This document shows positions 1-8,655 of a DNA stretch of 64,000 nucleotides, piece by piece. Every line of letters starts with the position of its first letter. Within the stretch, counting starts at the first letter, position 1. The stretch covers positions 4,464,001 through 4,528,000 of the forward strand of contig NZ_JAVIWL010000001.1 in assembly GCF_034314045.1 (NCBI RefSeq), written 5' to 3'. This stretch comes from Glaciimonas sp. CA11.2. Its GTDB lineage: Bacteria; Pseudomonadota; Gammaproteobacteria; Burkholderiales; Burkholderiaceae_D. The translations under genes and the position numbers were made by a program. Below the pieces are notes generated by a model, which saw only the letters and a list, made by a program, of their open reading frames with translations, was not told where the DNA came from and made no database searches.

Positions 1-1343
1 TAATGCTGAAAATCGTTTTTTACCGCCAGCGTAGCTGAGGTAAAAATCCAGGTGCGTGGAACACCTTCACGCTGTTTATTAAAAATCGGCGCAATGGAAA
101 GCGGGGTCTGATGCAATTGTAATGACGTAGAAAATGCCTCCACCCACAACACGCGGCCTTCAGCGTCGCCGTGTACCGCATCTTTAATACTGCTGGTCTT
201 GACTTTGGATTTAACCGACTCCGGCTTATTCCAGGCATCAATCCGCATCCCAAGTTCAATCGCCCGAGTGCGGCATTGCTCGATAGTTTCAGCACGTTCC
301 GCCTGTTTTTCCAGCGTCGCGATCATTCCGTCAAACTCTTGGCGCAAAGTCTCCAGAGCAGAAAAAAACACGCTAGAAGGCGCAATCTGGTTGACCGCCA
401 GGCGCACCACATCTTGCGGGAACGCCAGCCGCAAATCACGGGCGGCTTTCTCGACCGGCATCACTACTTTGGCCCAGTCAGCGCCATCGCGGGCATGCGA
501 CAGGCCTTCTGCCAACACGTCGCGGCATAGTTCGAGAATATGCGAGGTGGAAACTGTATCGCCAAAAAATAATGTGGCGACTTCAGGTAATTGATGGGCT
601 TCATCGAAAATGATCGTATTGGCGGAGGGCAGTAGCTCAGCTACGCCGGTATCCTTTAAGGCCACGTCAGCAAAGAACAGATGATGATTGACCACCACGA
701 TATCTGCTTGCTGCGCCTCTTTACGCGCCTTCATGACAAAACAATCCTGATAGTACTGACACTCTGCGCCAAGACACGTGTCGCGCGTCGACGTAACCAG
801 ATTCCAGATGAGCGCAGTTTCGGGGACTTTTGACAATTCGGCCTTGTCACCGGAACTGGTGGTCTTCATAAAGCGTGAAATCTCGCGTAAATGACCGGTG
901 TCCTCGCGAGAAGTCATGCGTCCATTCTGAAGCGTTCGCTCCAAATGAAAATGGCATACATAATTGGCGCGCCCCTTTAGTAGCGCTATCGACACCGGGG
1001 CGCTGAGAGCTTTGCGTACTGTGGGAATATCACGTAAAAATAATTGATCCTGCAAGTTCTTCGTGCCAGTCGAGACGATAACTTTACCACCCCATAATAG
1101 GGCTGGAACCAGATAGGCGAACGTCTTTCCCGTGCCGGTACCTGCCTCTGCAATAAGTGTTGTCTGCTGCGCGATAGCTTCCGCAATCGCTTTCGCCATT
1201 TCGGTCTGGGCCATTCGCGGGCGAAATCCACCGACAATCTGTCCTAACGGGCCACCAGGACCAAATAGTTGATCGATATCGGCGTCGTGTGTGCCAGCAA
1301 TTTTGGCGCTTTCGGCAATGGTAATGGATGTATCTTCGGTCAA
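1..1343 (-). CDS. ATP-dependent DNA helicase, DinG/YoaA (XPD-like) family, C-terminus beyond window
   Basis: Superfamily 2 Fe-S helicase expected to unwind DNA 5'-3' in repair or replication. The reading frame is open from 1343 to the left edge, so about 447 N-terminal residues are present and the C-terminus is missing. Visible in order: Walker A (AEAGTGTGKT), a first Cys in NYVCHF, three more in TCLGAECQYYQDC giving the four Fe-S ligands, the DEAH box (IIFDEAHQ, near base 610), and the TSATLA motif near the left edge. The first ATG (1214) lies after the conserved IDQLFGPGG segment, so I chose the TTG at 1343; no strong ribosome site supports it and the start is uncertain. Family assignment is firm; dinG versus yoaA cannot be decided here. 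Confidence 0.85.
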   Translation of the reverse strand, partial: MTEDTSITIAESAKIAGTHDADIDQLFGPGGPLGQIVGGFRPRMAQTEMAKAIAEAIAQQTTLIAEAGTGTGKTFAYLVPALLWGGKVIVSTGTKNLQDQLFLRDIPTVRKALSAPVSIALLKGRANYVCHFHLERTLQNGRMTSREDTGHLREISRFMKTTSSGDKAELSKVPETALIWNLVTSTRDTCLGAECQYYQDCFVMKARKEAQQADIVVVNHHLFFADVALKDTGVAELLPSANTIIFDEAHQLPEVATLFFGDTVSTSHILELCRDVLAEGLSHARDGADWAKVVMPVEKAARDLRLAFPQDVVRLAVNQIAPSSVFFSALETLRQEFDGMIATLEKQAERAETIEQCRTRAIELGMRIDAWNKPESVKSKVKTSSIKDAVHGDAEGRVLWVEAFSTSLQLHQTPLSIAPIFNKQREGVPRTWIFTSATLAVKNDFQH

Positions 1344-1499
1344 AGTAACTGTCAGTAATAGGCTTGAAGGATAGGTTTTAAGGCCTTAGGAGCTTGGCAC
1401 CTGAGATAAAACGAAAAGGTATCGCTAAGATAAAGGAGCCTAGCGGTCATCCTCACCTGAGGGAACTGCGACTACGCTATCTCATTCACTTAGGTTTAT

Positions 1500-1700
1500 C
1501 TATGCTGGAATATCCGGAATTAATTGCATTTTTAAGAGCGTAATGTGATCTTTTAGTTGCAGTTTGCGTTTCTTCAGGCGTCGCAATTGTAACTCTTCGC
1601 GCCTTACCTCGTTAGCCATCACCTCAATCACAGCATCGAGATCACGATGTTCGACTTCAAGCTCGATGATTCGGCGGTGAATATCTTCACGATCTAACAT
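1500..1700 (-). CDS. YdcH-like small protein (DUF465)
   Basis: A 66-residue, highly charged and helical protein with heptad-like leucines (the LEVEHRDLD segment, then RREELQLRRLKKRKLQLKD), matching the DUF465/YdcH family, whose members are short cytoplasmic coiled-coil proteins of unknown function. The ATG at 1700 is chosen because GGGA lies 8 bases upstream; a GTG two codons earlier (1706) is also possible. It stands alone between the helicase gene and the divergent phosphatase gene. The function is unknown and none is inferred. Confidence 0.8.
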   Translation of the reverse strand: MLDREDIHRRIIELEVEHRDLDAVIEVMANEVRREELQLRRLKKRKLQLKDHITLLKMQLIPDIPA

Positions 1701-1739
1701 AGTCACGTTCCCGCATTAAAATTCTATAAATGTTAGGAA

Positions 1740-1766
1740 AATATCTTATCTTTGATACAAGATATT
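1740..1766. promoter_or_regulatory. Inverted repeat in divergent intergenic region
   Basis: Two 8-bp arms (AATATCTT and AAGATATT) separated by 11 bp lie between the ydcH-like gene and the PP2C phosphatase gene, where both promoters must be. The symmetry and place suggest an operator, but no T-run or known consensus identifies it. Confidence 0.3.
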
Positions 1767-1930
1767 CCTGCGTATAATAATTTTTTAGATAATCCCAGAA
1801 AGCTAGCGACTTGTCGCCCTTACTTTTAATTGCATGTATCTGCAAACAAGGACGCATCTTTGGGTCAACAGCTTTTTAAATTACATTTCTAAAACACACA
1901 TCAACAGCGCAGTTTAATCTACCCGAACGA

Positions 1931-2722
1931 ATGAGCCAATATAAAGTCGATGCAGGGACCGGTCAGCACATAGGTGACCGCACTGAACAACAGGACCGGG
2001 TCGCCCTTTTAAGTGCGGGCAAGGCGCCTGGATACATGATGGCAATATTAGCGGATGGAATGGGCGGGCGCACAGGCGGCGATCTTGCCGCTGAACAACT
2101 CATTATCACTGCGAAACAGCTCTTCAATGAGTTTTCGCCATTGACCGATACGGTGGAGCAACTACTTCTTAATATCGCTCTCGAAACCCGCGCCATCATC
2201 AAACTTTCGGCCGCTACTAGTGATACGGATCCCCACAGTACCATGGTTGCCCTGGTGTTATCACCGGATGGATTGGCAACTTGGGGTCATGTAGGGGATT
2301 CACGACTGTATCGCTTTGAGGGGGCAAAATGTATCGAACATACGATTGACCATTCGTACGTAGAAAAAATGACCAGCGAGGGCAAGATATCGCCCGCCGA
2401 GGCGCCATCCCATCCGATGTCAAACGTATTAATAAACGCGATCGGCTCAACTACCGAAATTCCATTCGTATCAATAGGCCGTCATACCGGATTAAAAACC
2501 GGGGATGCGTTTTTATTGTGCTCAGATGGATTTTGGCCATACTTTACAGAGACGGAAATGGGTCTGGCAATTGACAGAGCCACAGTGCGCGAGGCGGCCG
2601 AAATGTTTATTGCCAGAGTGCGTGTGCGTACGGTCAACATAGCTGCCGATAATTGTACTTTGGCGATCATCAAACTGGTTACACCATCAAAATATAGAAA
2701 AAACGCAGACCTGCTCGTATAA
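1931..2722 (+). CDS. PP2C-family serine/threonine protein phosphatase
   Basis: A 263-residue soluble PP2C/PPM phosphatase that would remove phosphate from Ser/Thr residues using two metal ions. The family motifs are visible: DRTEQQDR near residue 16, ADGMGG at 41-46 (metal-binding Asp42), GHVGDSRLYR in the middle and LCSDGFW with another metal-ligand Asp toward the C-terminus. The length suits the bacterial Stp1/PphA group. There is no membrane segment or extra domain. No Ser/Thr kinase gene is adjacent, so the partner kinase must be elsewhere. A hairpin overlaps the stop codon. Confidence 0.88.
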   Translation: MSQYKVDAGTGQHIGDRTEQQDRVALLSAGKAPGYMMAILADGMGGRTGGDLAAEQLIITAKQLFNEFSPLTDTVEQLLLNIALETRAIIKLSAATSDTDPHSTMVALVLSPDGLATWGHVGDSRLYRFEGAKCIEHTIDHSYVEKMTSEGKISPAEAPSHPMSNVLINAIGSTTEIPFVSIGRHTGLKTGDAFLLCSDGFWPYFTETEMGLAIDRATVREAAEMFIARVRVRTVNIAADNCTLAIIKLVTPSKYRKNADLLV

Positions 2723-2734
2723 GACAGTCTGCGT
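2703..2734 (+). terminator. Hairpin over the PP2C stop codon
   Basis: An 8-bp perfect stem (ACGCAGAC/GTCTGCGT) encloses the stop codon and is followed by a short GTTTAA, so it is a weak intrinsic terminator at best. Confidence 0.4.
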
Positions 2735-2868
2735 GTTTAACGTACGTTCGGGGTATCTGGAACATTAAAAGATGCAATGGGGCTTCCAGATATATTGGAA
2801 GTACCACACAATTTTGAAAGCCACCGGTTCACGCTCTCTCTTTTACGCCCTCTATTGCGTCAAAAAAA

Positions 2869-3273
2869 TCAACCTGGGATAACTTTGATTTGGTTGACTT
2901 CCAGTTTAGAGGGACCAAAACGGTTCTTGTCGAATTCTCCAGTGATTTCAACAACGGTATTTTCGTTAATTGTCTGATTCGCAGGAAAGTATTTTGGCGA
3001 AATTTTTGTCTTGATTTCACCAGTGGCATCAGCAAAGACATAGTTTTTACTTCCACCGTGGCTAATTAATTTGCCGGTTAAAGTGACGTACTGATCGTCT
3101 TTTCCATCGTCCAGTAATTGTTTCACAGTCATCTTTGAAATACTGGACGGGCCAGTATATTGGGTATTAGCGCCAGCTGCACTGGCAGTCGGTCCCGTAT
3201 AGCTTTGCGAAATCGCAGCTGCGCAGGAAACTGTTAACACGGTGATGGCGATTACTTTGGCGATGCGATTCAT
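2869..3273 (-). CDS. YgiW/YdeI-like BOF-fold periplasmic stress protein
   Basis: A 134-residue exported protein with a Sec signal peptide (about residues 1-22) and a C-terminal bacterial OB-fold (BOF) domain: the pattern QYVTLTGKLIS, then YVFADATGEIKTKI, then VVEITGEFDKNRFG is characteristic. Family members (YgiW/VisP, YdeI) are periplasmic proteins linked to stress tolerance and ligand binding. The gene lies downstream of a QseC-like kinase and QseB-like regulator, mirroring the enterobacterial ygiW-qseBC neighbourhood, though here it follows the pair instead of diverging from it. AAGGGA precedes the ATG. A PmrA/QseB-type box lies about 90 bases upstream, suggesting control by the neighbouring regulator. 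Confidence 0.85.
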   Translation of the reverse strand: MNRIAKVIAITVLTVSCAAAISQSYTGPTASAAGANTQYTGPSSISKMTVKQLLDDGKDDQYVTLTGKLISHGGSKNYVFADATGEIKTKISPKYFPANQTINENTVVEITGEFDKNRFGPSKLEVNQIKVIPG

Positions 3274-3362
3274 GAGATATCCCTTTTGACAACGGTGTGT
3301 GTAATAGTTGATTCAGCGCGTTCGGAGACTGCGCTGGACTGTTGCTATTAAACTCCCTCAAC

Positions 3363-3379
3363 ATTAACGTTATCTTAAG
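3363..3379 (-). promoter_or_regulatory. Putative QseB/PmrA-type response-regulator box
   Basis: On the minus strand this reads CTTAAG-N5-GTTAAT, two TTAA-core half-sites 11 bp apart, the arrangement of PmrA/QseB-family direct repeats. It lies between the kinase stop and the BOF gene start. Confidence 0.5.
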
Positions 3380-3438
3380 AAACAAAAATCTTACGTTCGC
3401 CACTTAAACTCGGTAATGCTTCTGCACAGGTGATCGCT

Positions 3439-4821
3439 TCACGCTGGAAAATCCAGGAAAACACCGAGGCCACGTGTATGCAAACCGCGCCCAAACGATA
3501 GTTTTGCACCATGTAACTCAGCGATGCGACGTACGATAGAAAGCCCCAGTCCATTGCCAGCCTCGCCACTACCAAGCACACGAAAAAAACGTTCGCCCAA
3601 TCGACTGTGTTGCTCTTCATTAACACCCGGACCATCGTCGCAAATAGCAATACGCACCACACCGGACGCGGTCCTGATTTTAATCTGTATCGTGCTTTTC
3701 GCTGGACAATAACGCAATGCATTATCAAGAAGATTGCGCAAAGCGATATACATTAATTCCGGATTTATATTTAACGACTCAACCTGGTTTTGTAATTCGA
3801 CGCTTATATCGCGGCGGCCAGCATTAACGGCATGGGCATCAATCAACCCCTGAAGAAACGGGGTTAGCGCAACCGACTGTCGCTTCAAGCCATCTTGATT
3901 GATGGGGTCCAGCCGCGCCAGTGCCAATAGGTTCTCGACCAAAGCCGTCGTGCGATCAACATCGTTACGCAGTTTTTGAAAGGGGATAGCCAACTCAGCA
4001 TGTTGACGTTGTAACAACTGAACGTGCATGCCTATTGCCGCAAGCGGTGTGCGGAGCTCATGCGCTGCATCGGCAGTAAATCGACGCTCTGCTTGCAGCG
4101 CCGAATCCAAACGCAACAGCATGCCATTTAACGCGTTGACGACAGGTTTTAATTCAGTGGGCTGTTCCTCTAACAACACTGGTGTCAAATCATCGCGTGA
4201 TTTTTGGGTCAGTGCATGGGCTGTGAGGTTAATCGGTTTCATTACCCGATTAACGCAATACCAACTCACTGCACCCACCATAGCAAGCAATAACAAAGCC
4301 GGAATCGTGAGGCTTTCCGCCAGCTCATCAAGTATATCCAGACGTTTTTTAAACTTCTGCCCGACTTGCACTTCAAAATGCGCATCACTGCTGCGAACCA
4401 CAAAAATACGCCAGCTTTGGCCATCAATATCGATATTCTTAAAACCTTTGCGCTGGTCGAAATGTGGAATAAAAGGACTATCCGGTGCTTTGGTTGTGCG
4501 TTGGATCACCTTGTTATCCACCACGATCTGATACTGAATATCAACCTTACGGGTTTCGCTCGTGCCGCTATCGGTTTCGGCCAATAAGCCTCGCGCATTC
4601 AAGTCAGTGGTCGCGGCCATGATCAAATAACTGGACTCTTTCAAGGCGTCATCAAACACGTCGTTAGTTTCGTGCCATGCAATAAACACCATAATGGTGA
4701 TACTGGCGATCCACATTAAGGTACTAGTACCCAGAATCGTCCATAACAAACGCAGGCGCAGAGAATAGGAGCACTGCTTGGCAGAGTTGGTATCAACGTT
4801 GTCGGCTAAAGACTTAGGCAT
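3439..4821 (-). CDS. Sensor histidine kinase, QseC/PmrB-like
   Basis: A 460-residue inner-membrane sensor kinase. Two membrane segments (about 25-48 and 172-190) flank a periplasmic domain of roughly 120 residues. A HAMP-like linker follows, then the dimerisation box FTADAAHELRTPLAAI with phospho-acceptor His254, the N box RNLLDNALR (about 362-370), and ATP-lid motifs DDGPGV (395-400) and GNGLGLS (422-428). The start overlaps the upstream response-regulator gene by 8 bases, so the two are translationally coupled. The architecture and the regulator's HELRTP-class partner fit QseC/PmrB; the signal it senses cannot be read from sequence. Confidence 0.88.
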   Translation of the reverse strand: MPKSLADNVDTNSAKQCSYSLRLRLLWTILGTSTLMWIASITIMVFIAWHETNDVFDDALKESSYLIMAATTDLNARGLLAETDSGTSETRKVDIQYQIVVDNKVIQRTTKAPDSPFIPHFDQRKGFKNIDIDGQSWRIFVVRSSDAHFEVQVGQKFKKRLDILDELAESLTIPALLLLAMVGAVSWYCVNRVMKPINLTAHALTQKSRDDLTPVLLEEQPTELKPVVNALNGMLLRLDSALQAERRFTADAAHELRTPLAAIGMHVQLLQRQHAELAIPFQKLRNDVDRTTALVENLLALARLDPINQDGLKRQSVALTPFLQGLIDAHAVNAGRRDISVELQNQVESLNINPELMYIALRNLLDNALRYCPAKSTIQIKIRTASGVVRIAICDDGPGVNEEQHSRLGERFFRVLGSGEAGNGLGLSIVRRIAELHGAKLSFGRGLHTRGLGVFLDFPA

Positions 4822-5479
4822 TCTCTTCTTTTAAACGATAGCCAAGATTACGTACGGTAACGATAAAAGACGCCCCTAGTTTTTTGCGAAGATGGTGAAT
4901 ATGCACTTCAATTGCGTTGCTTTCCACTTCCTCGCCCCAACCATATAAGCCTTCCTCAATCTGAGCACGCGTAACAATTTGCCTGCGATGCAGCATCAAT
5001 GCATGTAGCACGGCAAATTCACGGGCGGTCAGTTCTACCAGTTCGTCATTACATGTCACTCGTTTGCTGGCGATATCTAAGCCGATATTGTCATGTTTGA
5101 TAATATTATCAGCGCGATGGGCATAACGCCGCATAGCGGCCCGAATCCGAGCTGACATTTCTTCCATATCTACTGGCTTGATCAAGTAATCATCAGCGCC
5201 CAGATCAAGTCCTTTGATGCGGTCTGCTAACGTATCTCTTGCAGTAAAAATGAGTACCGGCACGAGGTCTTTGTTAGCGCGCAATTGCATAAGAAGCTGA
5301 TCACCGGACGCGCCAGGTAAGCCGCGATCTAACAATACGCAATCATAACTGTGGGTTTGGAGGGCAATCGCGGCGGAATCCCCACGTTGCACCCAGTCGA
5401 CGGCATAGCCGTCAAGCTGAAGCCACGATTGAACGGTCGCACCCAGCGAGGGGTCGTCTTCTGCAAGGAGGATACGCAT
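4814..5479 (-). CDS. OmpR-family response regulator, QseB/PmrA-like
   Basis: A 221-residue two-domain regulator. The receiver domain has acidic residues in AEDDP (7-10), phospho-acceptor Asp51 in LLDRGLPG and Lys101 in LIKPVD. The C-terminal winged helix has the typical VELTAREFAVLHALM and VHIHHLRKKLG segments. It is coupled to the kinase gene by an 8-base overlap. A ribosome site (AAGGAGGATACGC on the plus strand is the coding end; upstream lies GAGTTAAGATCAATCTC) is weak. A CTTAAT/GTTAAG direct repeat 24-40 bases upstream suggests autoregulation. Confidence 0.9.
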   Translation of the reverse strand: MRILLAEDDPSLGATVQSWLQLDGYAVDWVQRGDSAAIALQTHSYDCVLLDRGLPGASGDQLLMQLRANKDLVPVLIFTARDTLADRIKGLDLGADDYLIKPVDMEEMSARIRAAMRRYAHRADNIIKHDNIGLDIASKRVTCNDELVELTAREFAVLHALMLHRRQIVTRAQIEEGLYGWGEEVESNAIEVHIHHLRKKLGASFIVTVRNLGYRLKEENA

Positions 5480-5502
5480 GAGATTGATCTTAACTCGGTT
5501 AA

Positions 5503-5519
5503 ATTAAGGCAGTCTTAAC
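5503..5519 (-). promoter_or_regulatory. Putative autoregulatory response-regulator box
   Basis: The minus strand reads GTTAAG-N5-CTTAAT, with half-sites 11 bp apart, 24-40 bases before the response-regulator start. It has the same form as the box before the BOF gene. Two more TTAA cores follow closer to the start codon. Confidence 0.5.
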
Positions 5520-5812
5520 ACCGCAATAGTTACTCGGCATTTGGTAGTTTGGGTGCCTTAAACATTTTTAAGACCGTCATGCTTAGGAAAGTTGAACGTC
5601 GACCAGCTTATCGATGCACGCAAAAGACGCTACCCGACGTGGCGCTACGTTCTGATGCGGCAGATTACGTAGTTAACAACAACACAGTCCAATACACAAC
5701 CATTTCTGAAAAATGACGAGAAATGGTTTTCCCCCTTGCGTTGGAAATTTTACCTGCGCTCAACCACTTTACATTGAACCAGTTCCGAAGTTTTTAAGCT
5801 CAAAGTGCCACT
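5520..5812. other. Intergenic region without recognised gene
   Basis: Apart from the response-regulator box at its edge, I see no convincing reading frame, RNA gene or strong hairpin here. It must hold the promoter of the two-component operon and the 3' end of the exported-protein gene. Confidence 0.5.
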
Positions 5813-6862
5813 TTAGGGCTGGGCTGGCGCTGGTGCACTGGAAGGTGAAGTGACTGCCGGCGGACTCACTGCTGGAACTGCAGATGCCTTTTTCTCCGCA
5901 AGATCGCGCGCTTTTTCTGCTTTTTTGTCAGCTACTTCACGCTGACGTGCAGCCGCATCCTGGCCTTTTTTGATAAATGCAGCTCTGTTAGCAGCGCGTT
6001 CTGATGCTTTAGCAGTTTCATTTTGCTGTATTTTATTTAATTTATTGGCATTGTCTGAGATGCGTTTCTCAGCCTCGCCTGCATGGAGCTTGGTATTCGC
6101 CGTAACAGCGGCATCTTTCTCCCCGCTTTCTTTTACCTTATTTGCAATTGAACTCTCTTTTTCCTTTTGGTCTTGCTGCAACTTAGGCGCAGAAATATCA
6201 TTTTTGGTTTGCTGTTCTGCCAGCGCTTTATCGCGATCATCCGCTGTAGCACGTCGCTTATAGGCGTTTGCCTCAACCTCCAGAGGGCGAATTTGCTTTA
6301 ACGCCAAGCGGCGTTGCTCTTTCGCGGCATTTAAACAAGGATTAGTAAAAAACTTTTTGTAACAAACGCGCTGCTCGTTCAGAGTGCGTAACTCGACCTC
6401 GGCACGTGCCTTTGTCACATCGGTCAACACATTGTCTGCACCGGCCACCGAACTGACAGAACCGAGCGGATGACGCGTTGCAAATTCTGCGGCAGGAATA
6501 GAAGAATCGAATACTTTATTAATATCCCTAGACTGAATCGGATTATCTGTAGGGTTGGCAGATTGCTTAGCGTCTTTATTGACGTTGGACGCATCACTTT
6601 GAGATGCGTCTTGGTTGACGCCTGCTGTATTTTGCTCAGAGCCAGGTTTTGCGTCGACATTTGCTGTGGATTTGCTGTTGGATGTAATGCCGTTATATTG
6701 ATCCGATTTCGTATCGTCCTGCGCATGCGCCCTGCCAGCCATCCCACCACCCAGAAATAGCAAGGTAGTCAGGAGCGCAAACGTTGATATCACGGGCAGA
6801 GAGAGGCCGTTGGTTTTGATCGCTGAAGACTGCATTTTAATAACAAAAGAAGCGAATCTCAC
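5813..6862 (-). CDS. Exported coiled-coil protein of unknown function
   Basis: A 349-residue protein, not recognised as a named family. Visible parts: an N-terminal hydrophobic signal segment (about 20-48) ending GRAHAQ, a Ser/Asn/Asp-rich linker (50-115), a short conserved-looking module with two cysteines (CYKKFFTNPC, then ArRLALKQIRPLEVE-like helix, about 166-205), a long Ala/Lys/Glu-rich coiled coil (205-320) and a Pro/Ala-rich tail. The two-Cys module followed by a basic helix is a pattern I associate with uncharacterised betaproteobacterial periplasmic proteins. An alternative start is the Met at residue 10. It stands alone, with no operon partner. Confidence 0.65.
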   Translation of the reverse strand: MRFASFVIKMQSSAIKTNGLSLPVISTFALLTTLLFLGGGMAGRAHAQDDTKSDQYNGITSNSKSTANVDAKPGSEQNTAGVNQDASQSDASNVNKDAKQSANPTDNPIQSRDINKVFDSSIPAAEFATRHPLGSVSSVAGADNVLTDVTKARAEVELRTLNEQRVCYKKFFTNPCLNAAKEQRRLALKQIRPLEVEANAYKRRATADDRDKALAEQQTKNDISAPKLQQDQKEKESSIANKVKESGEKDAAVTANTKLHAGEAEKRISDNANKLNKIQQNETAKASERAANRAAFIKKGQDAAARQREVADKKAEKARDLAEKKASAVPAVSPPAVTSPSSAPAPAQP

Positions 6863-7024
6863 GTGTTTCCATCCATTCTTTACATTGCATTGTTCGGTTA
6901 ATCAACATCGCATAACGTCGGGGCCGTGTAGCGTCGGAACAAGTGGGCCGGTCCTTCGCGGCCTATTTGCCGCGTTACATCAACATTAAGCACAATCCCG
7001 TTTCGGCGTCCGGCATATTAGTGA

Positions 7025-8122
7025 TTATGCAATAGCGTCTGCCGTACCCCGTTGCTCGGAATCCATATATTCCTTAGACTGCATCTCACTGATACGTGAT
7101 GCCGTACGATGGAATTCGTTTGCCAGCATGCCTTGGGTATACAACTCTTCTGGCGCAACCGCTGCCGACATAATTAATTTTATTTTGTGATCATAAAACA
7201 CATCGATCAACCAGGTAAATCGGCGTGCTTCCGACGACATTGCTGCCGACATTTGCGGAATACCGGACAATATCACTGTATGGAACCGACTGGCAATTTC
7301 GAGATAGTCATTCTGCGAACGTGGCCCCCCACACAACGTCGCGAAATCGAACCAGATAACCCCACCAGCGCGCCGTAACGACTTAATTTTACGCGCTTCA
7401 ATATCCACGACCGGGTCCTGATCTGCCATTTCGGCAATCCCAGCAAAAGCGTGACGCAAGGCGCGGTCACTGTCGCCATTAAGTGGCGTGTAGTAACTAT
7501 CCACTAAATCCATCGCAAGTCGACGGTAGTCTATTCCCGCATCGATATTAATAACATCGAGCTTATCCCGCAATAGCTTAATGGTCGGCAACATGCGATC
7601 ACGGTGTAAGCCATCCGGATACAGTGTACCCGGCTCGTAATTGGACGTCATCACGAATGAAACGCCGTTATCAAACAAAGCTCTGAGCAAGTTGTACAAA
7701 ATCATCGCATCAGCAATATCGGATACATGAAATTCGTCGAAACAGATCAAACGATATTTTTTTGCGATCCGCTTAGCCACTTCATCAAGAGGATCCTCTA
7801 CGCCTTTCAATTCATCCAACTGGCGATGTACTGCGCGCATAAACTCATGAAAATGCAGACGTACTTTACGAACCACGGGCACAACGGAATAAAAACTATC
7901 CATGAGAAACGATTTGCCGCGCCCGACACCACCCCACATGTATACACCACGCGGCACGTCAGGACGATTAATTAGTCGCTTCAAAGAATTCGAGCGTTGC
8001 GCTTTGAAGGCCACCCATTCATCATAAGCTTGCTGAAGCCGCTCGACCGCCAGCAACTGTGCAGGATCAGAGGTAAATCCACGCTGCCTCAACGTCTGCT
8101 CATAAAACTCTAGGACGTTCAT
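7025..8122 (-). CDS. zapE: Cell division protein ZapE (AFG1-like ATPase)
   Basis: A 365-residue P-loop ATPase of the AFG1/ZapE family, which in Escherichia coli associates with the constricting Z-ring. The Walker A motif GGVGRGKS is at 64-71 and Walker B LICFDEFHVSDI follows near residue 125. Further family motifs (TSNYEPGTLYPDGLHRDRMLP, IWFDFATLCGGPR) are present, though written here only as landmarks. The start is the ATG at 8122, preceded by GTGAGG; an upstream in-frame ATG at 8158 would add 12 atypical residues. It ends the minus-strand gene series that begins with sdh, a placement common in Burkholderiales. Confidence 0.92.
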   Translation of the reverse strand: MNVLEFYEQTLRQRGFTSDPAQLLAVERLQQAYDEWVAFKAQRSNSLKRLINRPDVPRGVYMWGGVGRGKSFLMDSFYSVVPVVRKVRLHFHEFMRAVHRQLDELKGVEDPLDEVAKRIAKKYRLICFDEFHVSDIADAMILYNLLRALFDNGVSFVMTSNYEPGTLYPDGLHRDRMLPTIKLLRDKLDVINIDAGIDYRRLAMDLVDSYYTPLNGDSDRALRHAFAGIAEMADQDPVVDIEARKIKSLRRAGGVIWFDFATLCGGPRSQNDYLEIASRFHTVILSGIPQMSAAMSSEARRFTWLIDVFYDHKIKLIMSAAVAPEELYTQGMLANEFHRTASRISEMQSKEYMDSEQRGTADAIA

Positions 8123-8185
8123 GATTGTCAACCTCACATGCTCAACTCCCCCGTCCATACTTAGCTATCAGAACGACCGGGTAAA

Positions 8186-8214
8186 ACAAAAATGGGCGAG
8201 CCATTGCTCACCCA
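8186..8214 (-). terminator. Intrinsic terminator after the lipoprotein gene
   Basis: On the minus strand a 9-bp stem with one mismatch (TGGGTGAGC/GCTCGCCCA) with a 4-base loop is followed by TTTTTG. It would end the lpdA-lipoprotein transcript before zapE. Confidence 0.7.
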
Positions 8215-8239
8215 CACTTAGATGTTGCGACTCTTGCAA

Positions 8240-8644
8240 CTATAGTCGGTCCATTTCAACCGATATCTGGCTTGGATAGGCCCCATTTTTATTGTCAACA
8301 CTGGTCGGAAAACTGGTCCCCTGACCTAAGCCTATGCCACCACCACCCGCAGCACTACCTCCCATACTTGGTAAGCCAGCCCCCGGTGGCGCTTTAAAGA
8401 TGATGACCCCACTCCGATAACCTCTTTTACTACAGTCAACATGTAAATCACCGTCTGCAGCCGATATCACTACTTCGGCTGGGGTCGTCAGGTTCCAGGT
8501 TCCACCATCCGTTTTGACTACGCAACGAGCGGCGGTCAAAGGCTGCCCATCCGATTTGGTTTGGATCTGGATTCGACCATTATCTGACCCAGTTGTCGCG
8601 CAGCCAGCAAGTAAAACTATCGATAACAGGGTCAGATGACGCAT
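8240..8644 (-). CDS. Small glycine-rich lipoprotein of unknown function
   Basis: A 134-residue predicted lipoprotein: a short signal peptide ends in the lipobox LLAGC (lipidated Cys near residue 14). The mature part has a beta-rich segment with two cysteines (RCVVKTDGG and VDCSKRGY) that may form a disulfide, resembling PEGA-like or uncharacterised envelope domains, and a Gly-rich stretch (GGSAAGGGGIGLGQG) toward the end. The second ATG (8644) is preferred because AAGGA sits 7 bases upstream. It lies 11 bases after lpdA and before a terminator, so it is probably cotranscribed. The function is unknown. Confidence 0.75.
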   Translation of the reverse strand: MRHLTLLSIVLLAGCATTGSDNGRIQIQTKSDGQPLTAARCVVKTDGGTWNLTTPAEVVISAADGDLHVDCSKRGYRSGVIIFKAPPGAGLPSMGGSAAGGGGIGLGQGTSFPTSVDNKNGAYPSQISVEMDRL

Positions 8645-8655
8645 CGTCATTTCCT

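Noticed and set aside
986..1237. 83-codon minus-strand open frame
   Set aside because: It overlaps the DinG-type helicase in another frame and has an arginine-rich shadow composition.
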